The notes beneath the pieces were generated by a model. The model had not been told where the DNA came from and did no database searches. It saw only the letters and a program-made list of their open reading frames with translations. A DNA stretch of 64,000 nucleotides from Loxodes magnus (taxonomy: Eukaryota; Ciliophora; Karyorelictea; Loxodida; Loxodidae). Below, piece after piece: positions 57,363 through 64,000 of this stretch. The stretch covers positions 1,426,001 to 1,490,000 of the forward strand of contig CAMPDV010000018.1 in assembly GCA_946699065.1 (NCBI GenBank), given 5' to 3'. A program made the position numbers and the translations under genes. The number at the start of each line of letters is the position of its first letter. The stretch's first letter is position 1.

Positions 57363-59236
57363 TCATGATATACTAAATCCATTTCTATAGATTACCTCTA
57401 CTTTACTTTACTTTTCTTATGTTACTACAACTTTTATTTAAATAAAATAAGATGGATGGTATTTTAGTTAATTTATGGTAATATGTATTTTAATAGCGAA
57501 AATAAGAAAATTCATTAAAAGATTATTCTTATATACCCATTTTAGACTTATTTTATCCCTAAAAAACTGCTTATTTAACATTATACGTTTAACTGCTTTT
57601 TTGCTATCTCTTTTTATCTTAAAATTTAATAATATGTTTCGCTTGCTTTGAAGGTGAGTTAATTAAGTAGCTACTTTTATTCCATTTTATTAAATAATTC
57701 TTTATTTTAAAATACTTATAAATTATCTGAACTCAATTTCAGGCTCTTAAAAAGGATTAAGGCATAAAAAGGGGCAAAGAAAAGCATTAAAATATAGCCT
57801 GATGCTTAATAAATTATTGGACTTTTTCCGATAAGTTAATTATTTGTTTGATATAGTTTAAAAAATATAAAGAGTCTATCAATAATTTGCTTTCAAACTA
57901 TAACAAATATCTATTAAGATGTATTGAAACATCTAAAATGTCTTTGTCTAGTCTAAATTTTGTTATCTATCCATATAGTTAAAAAAGCTTTTAGGAATTG
58001 AAATTTGTTACTTCTTTAACTTTTAAGAAAGAATATTTACTTTCTTTCTTTTTAACCATGAAAATGGGATTAAATTTTATATACTATTTTCATATTTTAG
58101 AGTTGTTTAGTTATCATAATTCAAATTAGATATCTTCAAGTTCATGTAGTATTATATTTCTAAATTGAATTACTTCACTATTTCTATCTCATCTTGGTTT
58201 TTCTTTTAATACAATTATGCTAGTTGGATATATTTAAAGCCCCTTAAAATGTTATTATCATTATTCTATACAATTGTGATAATATCAAAAGAGAATAAAT
58301 ACTAAATCCACTTATCATTTGGACTTTCTTTCTTATTCTTTCTACTTTTTATATTTCTTTATTTAAAAATTTTTTTTAATTATTATTTAGTGATTTTTTT
58401 ACAGTTTACCCACCCTCTTAAGACAATAGTAATTTTTTGTTCTTTCAAAAGATGACAGCAGTCATATTGAGCTATACTAGACTCTTCCTGATATATTTTT
58501 AATACTTATACTTTAAAATTCAGTTTCATTTTAATTTCTTCACGATCTGCTTTTTCTATTTGCTCGCTCTTCCACTTTTATATATTATAATTTGGTCTCT
58601 TTATTAAATGGACAAGATATGTGTGCTTTTAGGCCTTCTCTCAAAGATGCTCTTCGTTTAATTAGTAATATCTTATTATTTTATTATAGTTTAATTTGAG
58701 TATTATTATCAAGATCATATGAAAACTTGGTTCTTCATTTTCTAAGAACATAAAGGCTACTATTTTACTCTTTAAAAGGCTTTTAACTTTATTTTATTCT
58801 TAGAAAGATCTAAAGACTCATTCATTATTTAATTTCATAATATACCTATAAAAAGTTATCTATGTATCTTCACTAGCTTTTTTTCTACTTATATAGTGTT
58901 TTATTTTTATTTTAATACTTCAATGATTTATAATTCAAACTTTACTCCTCATAGTTCAGTTCTTACTACTAATTTTATTATTTTTGTCTATAACTAAATT
59001 AAGCATATGCTAATTCTAATTTCGATCTCTTCATTTTCTTTTCTTTTTTACACTTTTTATAAAAATCTTTTATTCTCTTACTCTATAAAGTAACAGTCAC
59101 TTTTAGATTTATCCCTTATAGGAAGTGCTAATATTTGTTAAATTTAAGTTATCTTTTGCTTTAAAAGAAAAATCAAATCTGTGTATAATTTATAAAGAAG
59201 ACAGAAGGAATTATCATAGATTTTGATTTCAAACAT
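57363..59236 (-). CDS. hypothetical protein with weak cNMP-domain-like region, 618 aa
   Basis: Read from ATG 59236 (MFEIKIYDNSFCLLYKLYTD) with one 17-nt intron (58597-58613) to TGA 57363-57365; the intron length exactly reconciles start and stop frames. Splicing joins RRPKSTHIL to PNYNIQKWKSEQIEKADREE. The stretch IFERRPKS ... QYDCCHLLKEQKI, then IVLRGWVNCKKI recalls the N-terminal lead-in and the FYIVLRG strand of the many ciliate cNMP-binding proteins, but the intervening GEVIFxEGD motif is missing, so I do not name it. The remainder is Lys/Gln/Asn-rich and helical. Confidence 0.5.
58597..58613 (-). other. 17-nt intron
   Basis: gtccatttaataaagag on the minus strand. Its length, 2 mod 3, is exactly what the start-to-stop distance of the surrounding gene requires. 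Confidence 0.55.
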
Positions 59237-59656
59237 CTTGTTATTTTATTCTTATGAATTTTGCTTTTTTCCTTATTAAAACAATCTTAAGTTATAGATT
59301 TTAGTCTAGTTTTATGTTTTAAATAATTAAATGTTCGCCACCAACCAAGTTCATTTTAAACTAATGCTTATTAGTTATATCCTCTATATTTACTATTGTA
59401 GTATATCTAAAACTTTATATTTTAATTTCTTTTTTCCAAGTTTTTATTATTATCTATTTATCTTTAAAGTTGCTAATCCTTGTTCATAAACTAGCTATTC
59501 TAGATGTTTATTTATTAACTGAAATGATAATATCTTCTATTAGTTTAAGTAGTAAGTCTTAGCCTTGTGTAAAATTTCTAAAGATTTATTAATCCTAGTT
59601 ATTTAGCAATGCTTAGGAGATAATTTCTACTCTTTTATTAATATTTAAGTGTTAAT
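59237..59656. other. divergent intergenic region
   Basis: 420 nt between divergent start codons. T-rich on the + strand; no element recognised. Confidence 0.4.
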
Positions 59657-62204
59657 ATGATAAAGTTCTTATATAAATTAGCTAAAATTGTTCTTTATAT
59701 TTGCTTAATACTATTAATTATCTATCCGGTTAAGTTCAATGATGAGTACGTTATTACTCTTTCTTTAATAGCTTATCTAATAGCTATAACATTTATAACT
59801 GCTTATTTTGTTTCAATTCTTAATTAAAGATGTAAAACTTAATTCTTTTCTTTCATTATTAAAGGATATCGTACTAAGTCATACCAACCTCTCGTTCTTC
59901 ATCTAATTTTATTTTCCTATTTTATATACTGTTGCTTGTACTTCTTAAGTCTCTGTCAGTTATATATTAAAAGGAGTTTTATTAACAAATAAAGAGAAAT
60001 GATTTACAAACTGCTATTAATATACAGTATAGCAATCTATGCTTTTATCTATTTTTATCTTTAGCTTCAATCTCTTTTTAGTAATGATGATCCTTACTAA
60101 GAGACTAGTAAGATTGACTAGTACTAATAAGTTATATACTAGATAGGTATTTAAATATTAAGAAAGCATTATAATAGTGATATTAATAAACTGCCTTTAG
60201 CCTTTTATACCATCCATACACAATACTTAAATAATTCCTCTAATTATCTATTAATTAAAGGTTAATTTACTCTTTCCCTGGATTTATAGATGTTAGAATG
60301 CTAATAATTGTACCAACTATCGCTAATTATCAGAATAATAAATTTCTATGTAGATAAAAGCAGAAATTATAAGATTGACTAGCCTTCTAAATAATAATTA
60401 AGCTACTCCTACTATAAATGGTAAGATGTAAACAACAAAAGTTAATAATGCAAAAATCCAAAGCATATCAAAGTTTGGGAACATTAATCATAGACATACT
60501 TAGTGCAAAGGAATTTGGGTATTTTAAGAAGGTTAAGATGGTTAGTATTAATTATCTAGTAAACTTCTTATGATTTAAAATAAAAACTATATTACTAATA
60601 TTTTATGCTCACGGACAGATTTAAATGATGATAAACTAGAAAATATTGCTTGTAAAGTGGATATTTGAAGTTAGTGAAGTTTCTAAGTTAATTAAAGAAG
60701 AAAGAAATAAGTATAATAAAGTAGGTAAATAGGTTTGAGATAATTGAAAATCCACTTGGCAAGCAAACTAAGAGCAGATTCAATAGTTTAAGGAATTTCA
60801 ATTTTAAAACGTATAAATAATAAAGATTCCAACCAGTTATTTCAAATATAGTTCGATAGAATGTATAGATTGCTGGTTAACGATTCTCTTAATCACATAA
60901 AGAAAATTTTTATCTCTTTTTATAGTAATTTTTTGAACAATATAAGGAAAGCTTTACAAAACTTCTAATAGAAATTTTAATTTAATAAGAATATACACTG
61001 TCTTTCGATCTTTTGTTAATTAAGTAAAGTTTCGTGAGTAAAAAGACCAAAAGCTAAAATTAAAAAAATTTGATAACTCAGATATAAAACAATTGAAAAG
61101 GCTTGAAGTATAATTATAAAGGCTGGATATGATAAAAATTAAAATTAAGGAGGCTTTTTTAAGATCCAACTGTATGCAAAAGCAACTGGAATAGATTCTT
61201 AAATCATTATGTCTTTTTAAATTTAACAAATTGCAAATTAGATAAAAATCGGATGAAAAAGCCTTCCTTAGCAAAATGCAAAAATAGAATTTAAATTTAA
61301 TAATTAAGTAAAATACTTATCTTTGCTTTAACTAATTTTAAAATCAGCAATTTAAATAGTTTGAAACTAAAGGAAAAATCTAATTACATTGCCTTATAGC
61401 TTTACTATAAAATGCTAATAAAAACTTAATGTAAGAAGAATTTAAAATTCTTCTTTCATTAATTTAAATTAAAGTGATAGAATACAAATAAAAGAAAGCA
61501 TCATATTTTAACTTAAGAATAGTAAACTTTTTTAAATTTAGCTATTGATTAGTTTATTTAAAAAGCAAGTTCAGTATTATTATCATTATAGTCCTTTAAT
61601 TTTATTTTAGAATTTGGGGAAATTTTTAGTTTTTTTCTTTAGAAATCTAATTATAATGATTCTTTATGTTAGTTGCTAAAAGTCTAGTATTATAGATTTA
61701 ATAGTCCCTTCTACTATATTTTAACTCCAAATTATGCTTTTATTTTAAGTCTATTTGCAAATTTTTAGTATAGAAATTATATTATTCCCTTTAATTTCTG
61801 ATATAAGACTATAAAATTCTAACGTTAAAGGCTTTACTTACGAATTAAAAATTAATAGCCAGCGAGATAGCAAAGCTATCATAAATAAAGCGATAATATT
61901 ACCTAATTTAAAGCATAAGGCATGAGTATAGTATTACTTATTAAGAGCAATGCTGCTGGTATCTCTTACTTTACAAATTAATTGGAATCACTATACTAGT
62001 TGTAAGTACTTAGGATACCAATTTAAATTTTGTTACATGAAATAAAGCAAAAATTATGTATGATATCAATAATAAAATTACTTTAGTTATTAAATTTGTA
62101 TCTTTTTGGATAATTCTGGGAGGAAGATTAAGAGAGTTTAACTTTAGAGTCCAATTTTAAATCTTAAAGATGATAAATTTTAAACTAATTGTTTCCTTTG
62201 TGTG
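59657..62204 (+). CDS. large multi-pass membrane protein, 3' end unresolved
   Basis: Starts at ATG 59657 with at least two hydrophobic segments (KIVLYICLILLIIYPV, ITLSLIAYLIAITFITAYF). A 16-nt intron gtatttaaatattaag (60147-60162) joins QVIYQI to ESIIIVILIN, leading to a Cys-containing loop (CQNANNCTNYRQLSEQQ). A 19-nt intron gtaaagtggatatttgaag (60652-60670) joins DDKLENIA to FSEVSKLIKEE; ignoring it gives a TGA at 60666. The third exon stays coding-like for over 1.5 kb, with several TGA as Trp, Lys/Gln helices and more membrane segments (IIIIIVLQFYFRIWGNF, LYKLIGITILVV). I cannot place the stop: TGA at 61546, 61657 or about 62036 are candidates, and a possible intron near 62203 would run into the next gene. 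Family unknown. Confidence 0.45.
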
Positions 62205-62371
62205 TTAGTGTAACTAAATCAGCATCACTCTGTAAAAAAATTAAAGAATAGAAGCTATAAAAGTAATAAAGAGCAATTTTGTAAGTACTAATACGATAAT
62301 TTAAATAAGAAGTAAAAGCTTATTTATAGGCAGCTTTAGAATTAAAATAGCTTAGCTTCTTAATATTTAAA

Positions 62372-63097
62372 ATGGGAATCAAAGTGTTTAATTAAAACGG
62401 ATGAATAGTTCTAGTTGTATTAATGCTGAGCCAACTTTCAGTTGAGTTAATTTCCTTGGGTTTAGACTGGTGGTCTTTCTATGGGGACGACTAAATAGTT
62501 GTCAGAGGAGGGCTTTTCAAATCAAATTACGAGTACTTCCATAGTTCTTAGGAAAATTAGACCTCTATACAATGTGACTAGATTTAAAGTGCTTTTTGCG
62601 ATATTTTGCATAATGTTTAAGATAGCACTACTTACTACTTAACTTTCTAAATAGGTTGTATGACTTTGCTATTTATTTGAGCTATTTGTATAATCATGAT
62701 GTTCTTCTAAAAATGCTTAAATAGTCATTATCAACTGTTTCTTAAAGTAAACTAAGCTCTTCCTCTCTTAACTTGTCTTATGAAAATGTCATCTGTTATC
62801 TTATGAATGCTTTTACTTTTTCCCGTTGAGTAAAGCGGACAATAGCAAAAAATGATGAATTAGTAATTAAAAAGTGAGGAAGGCTTTTATATTTCTACAA
62901 TTAGCTCTGGCTTTTTACTTTTAGTGGGAGTTTATGGCTTTTGACTTGCGAGATACACTCTTTCAGAAATTACGAAAATAAAAAATCTAACTGAGAGATT
63001 TATTCCTTCAAGCGCTACTTACTAATCTCGCTTAGAACTATCAACTTTATCTGAACCTCCGAAATCATATATGTATTCACCTAAAACTGGATTTTGA
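62372..63097 (+). CDS. tetraspan-like membrane protein, 241 aa
   Basis: MGIKVFNQNGWIVLVVLMLS opens a first membrane helix directly at the N-terminus, followed by an extracellular-type loop with paired Cys (IQCDQ, AFCDILHN) and three further hydrophobic helices (IGCMTLLFIWAICIIMMFF, LPLLTCLMKMSSVILWMLLL, FYISTISSGFLLLVGVYGFW). The cytosolic tail is Ser/Pro-rich (LSTLSEPPKSYMYSPK). The four-helix plan with one large Cys-containing loop resembles claudin/tetraspanin-like proteins of protists, but no CCG motif is present. Four Trp are TGA; stop at TGA 63095-63097. Confidence 0.65.
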
Positions 63098-63243
63098 TAA
63101 TAAATTAATTTGTATTTTCAACTCAAATTTTCATAATCAATTCTATAATCTCTATAATACTGAAATACCTAATTACCTCTTTACTTTATTACTTATTTGG
63201 CTATCAGTCTTATAGCCTTTCTATATTTTCACTCCTTACTTTT

Positions 63244-63984
63244 ATGCTTATGAAGACAATATTCGACAATATCAGTTTCCCATTTATTGCTAATACTTAT
63301 ATTATGAATGAAGATAGCCAGAGTACTTTCTATCTTCTAGGATTAATAGTAAATGCAGTTATGTTTACCATAATATAGATGTTATTGTGATGATGCTCAT
63401 AATATGATGAGTTTAATACCTCAAAAGGTTAATTATAATAGTCTTATTAAGCATGATATATACATAGCCATATATCTTCATACTATTAACTTAATTTCTT
63501 TATTAATAGAAATTAAATCCATAAGCTTCTTCCTAAAGCTTTATAGAGCTTAGTTTGAAAAACATAAAACTAAATGTATTCAGCTTATGATATAAAAAGA
63601 GACACAATGAAGGAAATTAAAGCTTTTAATACTATTATTTAGTTTACATAGTGAGAATATTTAAACTTATAACAAAGCTAGAAAAGTTATCAGTAAGCTA
63701 AATTAGATTATCTTAGGACACTAAATTACAAATATAAGCAAAACTTTCTTTTCATTTTCTTAAGAGATAAAAAGAAAAATCTTTAAGCAAAATATTGAAA
63801 TAGCTTTGGATATAACTATTTATTATTAAATAATGCTTTTACTGAGAGGCTGTTCATTCTTTATAAGTTTCATAAATAGGTCAAACTTTTGAAAGAGCTT
63901 TAAGTAAAAGTTTTAAACAAGCTCTTAATAATTAAAGCTAATAAAAGAAATATAAAAGTAGTCATAGTAAAATAATAATAGTGA
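63244..63984 (+). CDS. putative membrane protein, C-terminal part, 246 aa
   Basis: Frame from ATG 63244 to TGA 63982-63984 with strong G bias at codon position 1. Early part: TIFDNISFPFIANTYIMNED, then a hydrophobic stretch (FYLLGLIVNAVMFTIIQMLL); later part Lys/Gln-rich and helical (AYDIKRDTMKEIKAF, QVKVLNKLLIIKANK). The same frame is open upstream of 63244 and also hydrophobic (SLSIFSLLTFMLM), so the true start is probably 5' of this or reached by an intron. This plan matches the C-terminal ends of large ciliate transmembrane proteins. Function unknown. Confidence 0.5.
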
Positions 63985-64000
63985 AGCTATTTTAGGAACA

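Overview
This window is nuclear DNA of a ciliate, most likely a karyorelictean such as Loxodes. It is very AT-rich. Reading it with the standard code gives almost no long ORFs, but reading TAA and TAG as glutamine and TGA as both stop and tryptophan opens genes across most of the window. Internal controls support this code: the oxyanion-hole Gln of a papain-family protease is TAG; the adjacent Gln pair of a ubiquitin-like domain is TAG TAA; a Trp conserved in PP2A B56 subunits is TGA; yet the recognisable proteins end at TGA. Genes carry very short GT-AG introns, about 16-28 nt. In every two-ended gene model given here the intron lengths bring start and stop into register. The genus assignment is inference; the code is read from the sequence.

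Layout. 0-12 kb, + strand: a 5'-truncated tRNA methyltransferase (TRM13 family), a Lys/Gln-rich protein, a cathepsin-type protease, two membrane proteins, an EF-hand coiled-coil protein and a VIT/VWA protein. 11.66-14.72 kb: arm A of a ~3 kb inverted duplication with a small gene and a ubiquitin-like/PP2A-B56 fusion gene. 15.5-21 kb: two long coiled-coil paralogues tail to tail. 21.8-25.2 kb: a protein with two cyclic-nucleotide-binding domains and a protein with a UBC fold that lacks the catalytic Cys. 25.4-37.9 kb: one giant minus-strand HECT E3 ligase of about 4,160 residues. 38-43 kb: membrane-protein coding sequence and a broken kinase fragment. 43.48-46.53 kb: arm B of the inverted duplication. 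At its outer junction the copied tail of the VIT/VWA gene continues in frame with an unrelated signal-peptide exon, forming a chimeric gene. 47-64 kb: a crowded, extremely AT-rich run of membrane and coiled-coil genes, with a tubulin-tyrosine-ligase-like enzyme (TTLL) and an ankyrin protein as the recognisable members.

Themes. Ubiquitin-related genes recur (HECT E3, inactive E2-like protein, two Ubl-B56 fusions), as do probable ciliary genes (TTLL, coiled-coil pair, cNMP-binding protein). Nothing indicates operons; the eukaryotic genes stand alone, sometimes separated by only tens of bases. Most AT-rich genes have no recognisable family. They are reported because a frame stays open with G concentrated at codon position 1 and closes at TGA.
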